Assembly (NCBI GenBank): GCA_964017045.1
Contig: OZ024806.1
Coordinates: 10,002,488 to 10,066,487 of the forward strand
DNA length: 64,000 nt
From: Omphiscola glabra
Lineage: Eukaryota > Mollusca > Gastropoda > Lymnaeidae
Reading direction: 5' to 3'
The stretch's first letter is position 1. Every line of letters starts with the position of its first letter. The position numbers and the translations under genes are program-made. Below, one piece after another: positions 21,101 through 30,335 of this stretch. The notes under the pieces are model-generated. The model did no database searches. It was not told where the DNA came from and saw nothing but the letters and a program-made list of their open reading frames with translations.

Positions 21101-24100
21101 TGAGGAGATGGGTGCAGTCGGGGGTAATCTATTTATGTACTTGAAACTAATTTGTACAATGTAATAAAAAAAAACATTTCCATTTCAATAAAGAATCTTA
21201 TCTTGTCTTATCTTATCATATCATCTTATCTAAATAAAAAAATTACTACACTGTTGGCATTACATCTCAGGCACGGTTCCCAGAGGAAACTTTCGGTGGT
21301 TAGGCACCCGTGTACCCTTCGGGGATGAGAGCTGATTTAGTGGGCTTTAGTCCAGGTCCATTGCTTCATGGCCATTGTCCAGGTCCATTGCTTCATGGCC
21401 ATTGTCCAGGTCCATTGCTTCATGGCCATTGTCCAGGTCCATTGCTTCATGGCCATTGTCCAGGTCCATTGCTTCATGGCCATTGTCCAGGTCCATTGCT
21501 TCATGGCCATTGTCCAGTGCAATATACAAATTATTGTTTTGAATGAAATCATGTATTGCCAACCTGGTCAGTTAAACCTCCAAACTATTTTGTGACGATC
21601 TATATTCCTGCTGGTGACAAGAAAAAATATAAGTGTGCTTCTTTGCTGACCAAAGAGATGTTAGAACTAAGAGATAAAACATTTTTCTTCCAGGTGGCCA
21701 CCACTTGTCAACTGGAGGTAGGAGTCCTTTGTCCCCACCCAAGAGTTTTGATGACTACAGGGACAGGGCTGATGAGTACGCTGTGGTCAACAAGACGAGG
21801 GGCGACAGTGTCAAGAACAGGCGTTCTTTCAATGCCGGCAATGATGATGACAGTGCTCAGGCTAACGTACGGCCTCCTGAACCACCTAGGATGTATGACA
21901 TCTTTGATGACGATGGTGACACATTTCCTCTGACAGCAGCATCAGGTCACAAAAGAGGTAATCGTTAAGCCCAAGAGGAGGGTTATTTCCATTAACTCAT
22001 TCCTGACAGTAGTGCTACTTAGGTACTTAATAGATATTTATGAACCAAGGGAGGTCACTCTGTTTGCATAAAAAAATTATAATTAAAGCTGCTAAATATT
22101 AATTGCTATTAACGCTTTATCTGTCTGCGCCTTGAAAATCCACAACCCGCCAGACTGATATTTCGGTCCCCCATACCTTACCATAGATCGACAGTCTGTA
22201 TGTATAATGTGTTGTGAATACTGAGTTCATGGTTTATCACGTGACTTGCAAAAGGTCACAGTAATGGCAGCGCCCATGGTTGCATTGTTTTTGTTATGTT
22301 TTAGTAATGTTTTTCAATGTATAGAGGTGACGAAAATGCAAAAATTGCTTTTCTAAAGGACACGAACTAGAATAGTTTTATGATAATGCTAATAATTATC
22401 TTGTTTTGAAAAAGGATTGAAATAAACAAATAGACAATGATAATGATGATCGATTGACTTCAATTTCTAGTGCTATCGATGTGTGCTTTGGGAATAAAAT
22501 AAACAGGGTCTACCCCCTAGTCCAAGCCAAGGCTTTTATGAAAAATCAGGGTCCTATAAATGACCTACTATGCCATTTTACAACATTTCTAAGACAATTT
22601 TATTTCTGTGATACATTTTATAATACTAATGGACTACTGACAGACACATTTAGATTGCAATAAATAAAATTTATTTAATTTTATAATCATTCCATTTTTT
22701 TTGCTTATGTGTCAGTGTGTGGACATTTTTCCCCAGGAGACCAGGGGGCATGGGTATTTTAGGCCCAGGAGCCCAGGGGACATGGGTATTTTAGGCCCAG
22801 GAGCCAAGGGTTCAAAGGGTTGAGGCTAAAAAGAAATGAAATAGGTTTAATAAATCATAACAATAATGGTGAACAAGCAATGACCCAAAAAAATCTATAT
22901 TTGGCACTTCAGGTAAATATATAGACACACTGGCCTAAAGCACACAGAGATTGAAAGTGTAACAAGATAAAAACTTTTGTTTACAAAAATTTAAATCACG
23001 CAGCATGACGCAATCACCTGATGCCTTCGAGGGACGCAAGATTTTGTTACTTTTTTATACTAAAATGAGAGAGGTGAGCTGCTACGTGTTGGAACCCCTT
23101 GAAGCACAGATTAAGTGGCAACCGCCGGGAATGAGTTCAATATTGAACAAACACTGCTTCTGATTGATAGCTTTCATTGTAGTTCATTGTCAACAAAAAA
23201 TTTGAATTAGTTTTATATTTTAGCTCTTCTTTTTCAGTGATAGATAAATAATTACTTTTTTTTTTCCCTCCCCCACTCAGAACACAAGTATTCTAAAGTG
23301 ACAGCGAGGGAGTCCCTTGCCAGCATGACTGAAAGGAATGCCCTTAATCCTTACGAGATGGTTCCTGACCTGCCAGAAAACACATATGCCACAGTAGGTT
23401 GGGTGTTAAACGAGTGCGTCTCACAGTTGGTTGAGTGCTAAAGTAGTGTGTTTCACAGTAGGTTGAGTGCTAAAGTAGTGCGTGTCACAGTAGGTTGAGT
23501 GCTAAAGTAGTGTGTTTCACAGTAGGTTGAGTGCTAAAGTAGTGTGTTTCACAGTAGGTTGGGTGTAAAATTAGTGCATTTCACAGCAGGTTGAGTTTTA
23601 AACTAGGGTTTTTAATAGTTGGTTAAATGTTTAACAATTGTGTTACACAGTGTTTTAAATATGTTTAAGAATTGTGTTACACAGTGTTTTAAATATGTTT
23701 ACCAATTGTGTTACACAGTGTTTTAAATATGTTTACCAATTGTGTTACACAGTGTGTTAAATGTGCAACTAGTTTGTGCTCCAAAGCAGTTGTCAGTTTG
23801 TGTGCCCTTATTTCATCTATATACCAAATGTACACACACACATTTAGATAGATTAATGATTTTAAATTGACACTGCCAGTTAGCACTGCCTTATTTTGTC
23901 TTCTATACCAAAGGTACACACAGAAACATTTAGATAGATTCAGGATTTCAAATTGACACTGCCAGTTAGCACTGCCTTATTTTGTCTCTATACCAAAGGT
24001 ACACACAGAAACATTTAGATAGATTCAGGATTTCAAATTGACACTGCCAGTTAGCACTGCCTTATTTTGTCTCTATACCAAAGGTACACACAGAAACATT

Positions 24101-27100
24101 TAGATAGATTCAGGATTTCAAATTGACACTGCCAGTTAGCACTGCCTTATTTTGTCTCTATACCAAAGGTACACACAGAAACATTTAGATAGATTCATGG
24201 TTTTAAATTGACACTGCCAGTTAGAACATTTAACAATGTCTTGGTGTGTTTTAGTTGACCATTAAATGATAAGACATCTTTTTGTTTACTGTTATGCTGC
24301 AATACAGTTAACATTTCAAATGGGGCATTTGATTATCTTTTTCAAAGAAATTTTTTTCCAACTCGCATTTCCATCTTGTCGGTTTGTCAGTCCAGCATAA
24401 TTGTTTTTTGCTCACACGCGTGACTGAGCTTGCTCGCTTGGTGTGTCTCATGGTTGCTGCCAAAGTCATGAAATCAGTGAGAGTTTGTGTGTTGTTAATA
24501 ACTCACGGGGAAAAAAAAAACCGAAAAAAACAGACGTTAGAAAAGATGACATTGATTTTCGGTCTTCATTTCAGGTGGAAGGTGGCTCAGGGGATGGTGT
24601 AATGATGAGGAGTGGATCTGTTATTGGGAACCAGGAAAACCGGCTGAGCCAGTCAAGTGACACGTATGCAGAGATAGGTGAGATTGTTTGATTTGTCCAT
24701 ATCTCTAACACATGATGAACAATGAGAAGATGTGAGTTGTGCATATCTCAACACGTGTTGAACAGTGAGAAGATGTGAGTTGTGCATATCTCTAACACAG
24801 CGGTTCTCAACCTGTGGGTCGCGACCCCTTTTTGGGGTCGAACGACACTTTCAGAGGGGTCGCCTAAGACCATCGGAAAACACATATACTCTACAGTTAT
24901 GAAGCAGAAACGATAATAATTTTGTGGTGAGGGGTCGCCACAACATTAGGATTTGTGTTAGAGGGTCGCGGCGTTAGTAAGGTTGAGAACCACTGCTCTA
25001 ACACATGGTGAAAAAATAAACATCACATTCTTATGTCCCACCAGACCTTACAAGCTTAAGAAAAATCTTGACAACTCTGAACATTGGATGATACCCTTCC
25101 TTAATAATCATCGTCCCGAATAAAAAAACAAAAAAAAAAAACAGATTCAGAATTATTTTACCATAAAAGTTCCATCTACTATATTATGTATGTACGCCGT
25201 ATCCAAGGGAAAAAAGGGAACCCTTTTGATAATTATGAAAACGCAAGTAAATATTCATCAACTAGGTGGTCACCAACTCGTTTTTTGAGCCGGATTGAAT
25301 ATCTGTTCAAATTGTGAATTTCAAAAGATGTTCAGGAATAATTCCTTCCTTATTGATGGTTGCCAAATGTAAGCAGTGTGGTGTACATACTACAATGTCA
25401 TTATGTTCAGATACCGTTCATTGGCGACAGCAATGCATGAACTTCCCATCTGCTAAAGTTACTTGACAAAGCATGAACTCAAGTAACGCACATTTAAGAA
25501 TCCCAATTTTTGCTACATCCTTTCCCCTCTGATACGTCACGCCCATAAACTATATTTATTATTCTGATGTCCCAACCACTTTTAAACCGAATATTTTTGA
25601 CACCATATTAAATTGAGACGATTTCATTTTCCGAAAAGAAAATATTACGCGCCAAACGCAGTTGCGTTATATAAAAAGAAATATGTCATTTATTGTAGTT
25701 ATCAGGAATTATAATTTTCACGCTATTGAACTCATTACTGAACCTTACTTTCTTTCAAACAATTTAGAATTATGTGTAATATAGGCCTACTCTCAATACG
25801 ATATACGCTAATTTGGGAGCAGTCCACGAGTCACACCAGAAGCGTAATATATGTAAGAGATTTTAATAACCCCAGCTTTAGTCCAGACATACTTGCCAAA
25901 AATTTTGAACGGTCCCTGATAAAATTTAACATTATGTCAGAGTTGAAATGAGTTTTTCGTACTTACAAAATTGATAAATATTTACCATTAGCTTTCATCA
26001 TTGTTAAAATAGGCTCTCCTTCTTTGTCCACACACGGTGTATAGTTTACTTTGGTGTATAGTTTACTTTGGTGTATAGTTTACTTTGGTGTATGGTTTAC
26101 TTTGGTGTATGGTTTACTTTGGTGTATAGTTTACTTTGGTGTATAGTTTACTTTGGTGTATAGTTTACTTTGGTGTATAGTTTACTTTGGTGTATAGTTT
26201 ACTTTGGTGTATAGTTTACTTTGGTGTATGGTTTACTTTGGTGTATGGTTTACTTTGGTGTATAGTTTACTTTGGTGTATAGTTTACTTTGGTGTATAGT
26301 TTACTTTGGTGTATAGTTTACTTTGGTGTATGGTTTACTTTGGTGTATAGTTTACTTTGGTGTATACTTTACTTTGGTGTATAGTTTACTTTGGTGTATA
26401 GTTTACTTTGGTGTATAGTTTACTTTGGTGTATAGTTTACTTTGGTGTATAGTTTACTTTGGTGTATAGTTTACTTTGGTGTATAGTTTACTTTGGTGTA
26501 TAGTTTACTTTGGTGTATAGTTTACTTTGGTGTATGGTTTACTTTGGTGTATAGTTTACTTTGGTGTATAGTTTACTTTGGTGTATAGTTTACTTTGGTG
26601 TATGGTTTACTTTGGTGTATGGTTTACTTTGGTGTATGGTTTACTTTGGTGTATAGTTTACTTTGGTGTATAGTTTACTTTGGTGTATGGTTTACTTTGG
26701 TGTATAGTTTACTTTGGTGTATAGTTTACTTTGGTGTATAGTTTACTTTGGTGTATAGTTTACTTTGGTGTATGGTTTACTTTGGTGTATGGTTTACTTT
26801 GGTGTATGGTTTACTTTGGTGTATAGTTTACTTTGGTGTATAGTTTACTTTGGTGTATAGTTTACTTTGGTGTATAGTTTACTTTGGTGTATGGTTTACT
26901 TTGGTGTATAGTTTACTTTGGTGTATAGTTTACTTTGGTGTATAGTTTACTTTGGTGTATAGTTTACTTTGGTGTATAGTTTACTTTGGTGTATAGTTTA
27001 CTTTGGTGTATAGTTTACTTTGGTGTATAGTTTACTTTGGTGTATAGTTTACGCAAGAAAATCATGGTTTCTTTATTTTTGTTTATGGCATGAGTTGAGC

Positions 27101-28488
27101 TCCAATGTATGGGAAATGAGCCCTTTATAAAGTCTGACATGTTTGTTCAGCATTTTTTTTTTTAACCAAGAATATATAAATAAGCTTGTAAAAGTTCTTA
27201 TCCACGTTTTCATAAACCCTTGGATCTGATCCAGATCAAATGTCGGTTCTTATCCTGAAATGTTAATCATTGTGTTTTCTTCCTGTCACATCTGGAAACA
27301 GGCATCTCTGGTGGAAGGCTCAGCACGAGCGTCATCAGCAACAGCAGCAGCATAGGTGGTAACAACAACAACAGCAGCAGCAGCGGCGGCGCCCCCATCC
27401 CGCCATCCCTGGACTCGCTTCACATGATGACCAAGTCACAAACTTCCAGCGAGGGTGACCGCCTGAGTGACCGACACCTGGCGTCCCCCGAGGACACTGG
27501 TCTGAACCCGACAGAAGACGATGACTCCGGCGATAGCATGGAAGATGGGTACAGCACACTGAAACGAACCGACGGTTTCTCCCCTCGCAGCTCAGCCCTC
27601 CCCAACAACCACGGAGGGCCGCATGTCACCGATGAGGAATCAGGGGAGGTCACTCTGATTTCCAGCTACCAGTCTGTTAAAGACTGCATATCTGACAACG
27701 AGGCTGTGGAGGACCTTGAGAACGACCCAAATTATGAAAGTGTGGATGAAACCAGGGCCAAAGTGGCTGCCCTGAGAGAAAGAGAACGATCTTCGTTGGA
27801 CTCGAGGAATTCTGAATTCAAATCAGGGGCAGCAAATGGAGCGGCTGTTGTGAAAGTTTTACAGTCTGTGAGTTCCTTGGCTCAAGGGAATAAAAGTGAA
27901 CAATTCACCAACCACAGGCGCAGGTTGGATCACGATTACGAAGAAGTGGACATCACCCCACCATCTTCCCCGCTGTCGTCACATCGCACAATGTCTGCGG
28001 CATTACCATCTTCACATCAAAACAGCGCCCAGGCGCCTTCACATTTTTCAAACGACACAAACTTCAAAGATGATAGAGAGGGGGCCTTTGATTCCCACAT
28101 GTACGAAGAACTAGCCGAGGTGCGGGCGAAAAAGTCGGATATCGATAAAACCAAGAAAGGAACATCGCTTGGCAAATCTGGCTCCGACGACAGAAAGAAG
28201 GGTGGTGCTGTAAATAAGAGTAGCGCAGATGATAAAAAAAAGAGCAGCAGTATGGATAAAAAGAAAGGGGCTGCTCTAGACAAGAGAAAAAGCGACTCTG
28301 AAGTAAAGAGGAAAGGCAATGCTTCCTCTGAGGACAAGAGGAAAAATGGAGTGGAGGAAAAGAAAAAAGGGGGACAGGGTGAGAAGAGAAAGGAGGATAA
28401 GAAAAGAGGGAGCTCAGATGACAAGAAAAAACAAAGCGCGGAGGATAAGCGTCAAATCGGCGCACAAGCAAACGGCTCAAGGGTGTGA
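17986..28488 (+). CDS. Single-pass transmembrane adaptor with many tyrosine motifs (PAG1/LAT-like architecture)
   Basis: Ten coding exons: 17986-18149, 18513-18564, 18888-18991, 19111-19433, 20083-20291, 20955-21123, 21694-21957, 23281-23393, 24575-24677 and 27302-28488. They total 2688 nt, exactly 896 codons including TGA, with GT-AG junctions and matching phases. Layout: short outer N-terminus (1-31), membrane helix (about 32-49), CAC at 50-52 (possible palmitoylation), then a long acidic/Ser-rich tail. That tail carries tyrosine motifs at 202 YDHL, 216 YDSL, 242 YSHL, 250 YAIV, 282 YSQV, 291 YNHI, 369 YAVV, 432 YSKV, 453 YEMV, 464 YATV, 497 YAEI, 584 YSTL, 623 YQSV, 645 YESV, 713 YEEV and 768 YEEL, plus YAYP, YATC and YDIF. 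A Lys-rich tail (about 775-885) ends in GSRV, a class I PDZ-ligand pattern. Vertebrate PAG1/Cbp has the same order of parts and recruits Csk through phosphotyrosines. Homology is inferred from architecture only. Confidence 0.88.
18513..18564 (+). CDS. Adaptor exon 2 (juxtamembrane)
   Basis: A 52-nt exon after acceptor ttattgcag encodes the charged juxtamembrane segment GEKKNDESAALQERRDQN. The donor is a weak gtagat, so skipping or alternative use is conceivable. Confidence 0.7.
18888..18991 (+). CDS. Adaptor exon 3
   Basis: It follows acceptor gatacacag and encodes EAPKADGTESKLKAIG through SSTLP, a Thr/Ser/Pro-rich linker without tyrosines. Donor gtatgc. Confidence 0.75.
19111..19433 (+). 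CDS. Adaptor exon 4
   Basis: Acceptor aattttccag, donor gtgagt. It encodes a Ser/Asn/Pro-rich stretch with PEYAYP (Tyr 163, 165) and GYDHL (Tyr 202). Gly/Pro-rich GAGPPGGP lies at about 155-161. Confidence 0.85.
19893..20032. repeat. About 25-bp degenerate tandem repeat in adaptor intron 4
   Basis: Five imperfect copies of a unit beginning agctaaaggtattcaaaggt lie shortly before exon 5. They are confined to the intron. Confidence 0.85.
20083..20291 (+). CDS. Adaptor exon 5
   Basis: It follows acceptor tttgatag and encodes DYDSLADHDNAGED, then GHYSHLREEEYAIVKDV, ending LSHYSQ. Four tyrosine motifs fall in 68 residues. The last one (YSQV) is completed by the first codon of the next exon, which supports the splice junction. 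Confidence 0.88.
20955..21123 (+). CDS. Adaptor exon 6
   Basis: It follows acceptor ttcatgcag and encodes VTDEDPYNHIGDSDG and DVDPYATCQD, then a predicted helix VELQSILEEMGAVG. Donor gtaatc. Confidence 0.85.
21352..21517. repeat. 27-bp minisatellite, 6 copies, in adaptor intron 6
   Basis: Six nearly identical units beginning ccaggtccattgcttcatgg occur in tandem. 27 is divisible by three, so four overlapping frames look open here; they are repeat artefacts. Confidence 0.95.
21694..21957 (+). CDS. Adaptor exon 7
   Basis: Acceptor tttcttccag, donor gtaatc. It encodes a proline-directed patch (GRSPLSPPKSFDDYRD), DEYAVVNKTR, and PPEPPRMYDIFDDDGD. The PPEPPR run could be an SH3-type ligand. Confidence 0.88.
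22733..22812. repeat. About 33-bp repeat, 2.5 copies, in adaptor intron 7
   Basis: Units contain catgggtattttaggcccag and alternate with aggagcccaggg-type segments. Confidence 0.8.
23281..23393 (+). CDS. Adaptor exon 8, with repeat-embedded donor site
   Basis: It follows a strong pyrimidine tract and cccactcag. It encodes EHKYSKVTARESLASM and NPYEMVPDLPENTYAT, where YATV is completed by exon 9. The donor ACA|GTAGGT is the first unit of a 32-bp tandem array that continues into the intron. Confidence 0.88.
23391..23640. repeat. 32-bp tandem repeat that includes the exon 8 splice donor
   Basis: Units starting acagtaggttgagtgctaaa lie at about 23391, 23423, 23455, 23487, 23519, 23551 and 23583. 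Each carries a copy of the donor-like ACAGTAGGT, or the variants ACAGTTGGT and ACAGCAGGT. The first copy is the real exon-intron border. Confidence 0.9.
23639..23760. repeat. 34-bp tandem repeat, about 3.5 copies
   Basis: Units begin tgtgttacacagtgttttaa at about 34-bp spacing, immediately after the 32-bp array in adaptor intron 8. Confidence 0.9.
23815..24226. repeat. 85-bp tandem repeat, about 5 copies
   Basis: Units include taccaaaggtacacacagaa and gacactgccagttagcactg at 85-bp spacing. The three central copies are almost identical, while the outer copies diverge, as expected from unequal exchange in the array centre. Confidence 0.92.
24575..24677 (+). CDS. Adaptor exon 9
   Basis: It follows acceptor cttcatttcag and encodes VEGGSGDGVMMRSGSV and SQSSDTYAEI. 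Donor gtgaga. The 103-nt length leaves phase 1, matching exon 10. Confidence 0.85.
24798..24995. mobile_element. SPIN-like non-autonomous hAT transposon, copy B (in adaptor intron 9)
   Basis: This 198-bp element starts CAGCGGTTCTCAACCTGTGG and ends AAGGTTGAGAACCACTG. It is flanked by perfect 8-bp duplications CTCTAACA at 24790-24797 and 24996-25003. The interior has GGGTCGCCTAAGACCATCGG and AGTTATGAAGCAG, as I recall from SPIN elements. Its orientation is opposite to copies A and C. Confidence 0.92.
25280..25425. repeat. Dispersed repeat, copy 1
   Basis: About 140 bp that recurs at 30190-30335. Shared blocks include tcaaattgtgaatttcaaaa and gtgtacatactacaatgtca, ending gataccgttca. No terminal inverted repeat or coding capacity was seen. 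Confidence 0.85.
26036..27052. repeat. 17-bp minisatellite, about 60 copies, in adaptor intron 9
   Basis: The unit ggtgtatagtttacttt repeats head to tail for 1017 bp with almost no length change. Nearly all variation is one A/G site (tatagt or tatggt); one copy has tatact. The array sits about 250 bp before exon 10. Confidence 0.98.
27302..28488 (+). CDS. Adaptor last exon with lysine-rich tail and stop
   Basis: Acceptor ctggaaacag. It encodes 394 residues plus TGA. It opens with a Ser/Asn/Gly-rich run, then GYSTL, SYQSV, NYESV, DYEEVDITPPSSP and MYEELAEV. The last 120 residues are a charged Lys/Asp/Ser region built from loose repeats of the form SxDDKKK, DKRK and EEKKK. The C-terminus is QANGSRV. 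The Lys tail could contact acidic phospholipids (inference). Confidence 0.92.
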
Positions 28489-28599
28489 ATGGGCTGGTTT
28501 TCTATTATCATAGAGAATTTATTTAATTCGTATTTGATTTATCCCCTCAAGACTGCTGGGAAGGCACAAATTTTAGAAGCTCTGTAATATAATTTTTTA

Positions 28600-28605
28600 A
28601 ATAAA
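28600..28605 (+). terminator. Candidate proximal polyadenylation signal of the adaptor gene
   Basis: AATAAA lies about 110 bases after the TGA. Another AATAAA at 31273 would give a longer 3' UTR. Which is used cannot be told from sequence. Confidence 0.4.
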
Positions 28606-28639
28606 GGAGTTCTTGGTAAGGTATCATTTTATCCCTGTA

Positions 28640-28900
28640 TCTTCATAGGTTATTGGGATCCACTGTAAACATGATAAAGTTATAGACTATTGGGATCCAC
28701 TATACTATAAACATGATAAATTCATTTTTGTATTGGATTCTGTAGTAAACATGATAAATGATTTTTATTGGATCTACAGTAAACAATAAGTTAATCTTTT
28801 ATTGGGATCTACAGTAAACATGATAAATTCATCTTTTATTGTGGTCTAGAGTTCAAATGAAAAATTCAACGTTTATTGGGGGTCCACAGTTAAAATGCTT
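28640..28900. repeat. Degenerate 35-40-bp tandem repeat in the probable 3' UTR
   Basis: About seven imperfect copies contain attgggatccactgtaaaca and taaacatgataaa. The copies have diverged strongly, so the array is older than the intronic minisatellites. Confidence 0.75.
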
Positions 28901-29293
28901 AATTGTTCATGTGCCATGTGAGTGAAATACAATTAAGAGGATGTCTGCATTAGTATTTTTAAAATAGCAAACAGTTGCTCGGTTTATTTTTGGCTACTAT
29001 TTAATTGTAATCAATATAAATGTCTTTTTTTTTAAAAAGGAATATCACATTCAGCCTTCACATATAACTAAAATTATATGAATGTGCTTAAATTTTAGCT
29101 ATATTGTGATTCTCATTTAATTTTAAATATTATATTGCTTTTGGCAAACTCCCTGATGCGTGCGGAGAAGAAGTTAATCTTTAAGGACAACTAAAATGAG
29201 TTTACAACCCAAAAAAAAAAAAAAAAAAAGACACACTGTATTTGTGTTCTTTGTCCAGTGTTCAAAAACAGAGTTATCCAGGATGAACTAAGA

Positions 29294-29499
29294 TAGTGTT
29301 TCACAAACTTTCAACATCCGCGTAACCCTATCTATAATTTTTGTAACACTGAGTACCCCTCGTAAAAAAAAAAATTGCATATACTTTAATAACACTCAAA
29401 ACATATATATTATTTCCTTTTCAGCCCGTTCCCCCCCCCCCCCTTTTTTACTCTTCCCTTACGCCCAGGGGTACGCGTATGACACTTTGGGAATCACTG
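29294..29499. mobile_element. hAT-type MITE, 206 bp
   Basis: The left end tAGTGTTTCACAAACTTTC pairs with the right end, which reads CAGTGATTCCCAAAGTGTC on the other strand. The flanks AACTAAGA (29286-29293) and AACAAAGA (29500-29507) agree at 7 of 8 bases, fitting a hAT target duplication. A C run lies inside. Confidence 0.65.
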
Positions 29500-30189
29500 A
29501 ACAAAGATCAGATTTGGTGCATTAAGTTCCCTATTTGAAGCTCAGCTACAGACATAAGGAATAAATAAGTCACGTCATCGAGTTGATGGACCCATTATTG
29601 AAGTCCTTCATTAAAAATCCTCCATTCTTAACATAACACATGCTTGATGTTAATATTTGTCCAAGAGCCCTGTCACTGGCTACTGGCCCCCTAATTTCTA
29701 AATGTTTGCACAATATCATTCCAATGTACAGCCAGGCTTTTTTTACAAAACTATTGATTGGTCACTCTTCTTTCTTTATTTGGTTTGTTTTTTTTTGGTT
29801 TCTTTATTTTGGTCAAGATAGCTATTTATAAATTGGGGGAGGGGTGGGAGGTGGTGGTCGACAAATTATGTTCCCAGGTTGGATTGTATTTTTTTTTCAA
29901 TAGAAAAAATTGAAGTACGGGTCACGTTGATTTTCGAAACATTGAAGGTTGGGTTGGTTTGATTTTTAGAAACATTGAATACTGCATCAAAAAGTCTCAG
30001 GAATCGGTTTAAATATGTAAATAATGTTAAAATTTTCACCCATTAAAAATTTATTGGAATTTCTAATATTGTATTTTGTGCTTATCTGAAAATTCCATTA
30101 AAGACACTTGATGACATTTAATATTTTTAAATTCAAAAAACATGAAAAAGCCTGATTTTTTTCTTCAGCATCAGATGTTAAAAAAAAAT

Positions 30190-30335
30190 GATTTGAGCCA
30201 GATTGAATATCTTTTCAAATTGTGAATTTCAAAAGATCTTCAGGAATTATTTCTATTCCTTCCTTATTGGTGGTCGCCAAATGTAAGCAGTGTGGTGTAC
30301 ATACTACAATGTCATTATGTACAGATACCGTTCAA
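30190..30335. repeat. Dispersed repeat, copy 2
   Basis: Near-copy of 25280-25425, in the same orientation, with an extra short insert near ttcaggaattatttctattc. Confidence 0.85.
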
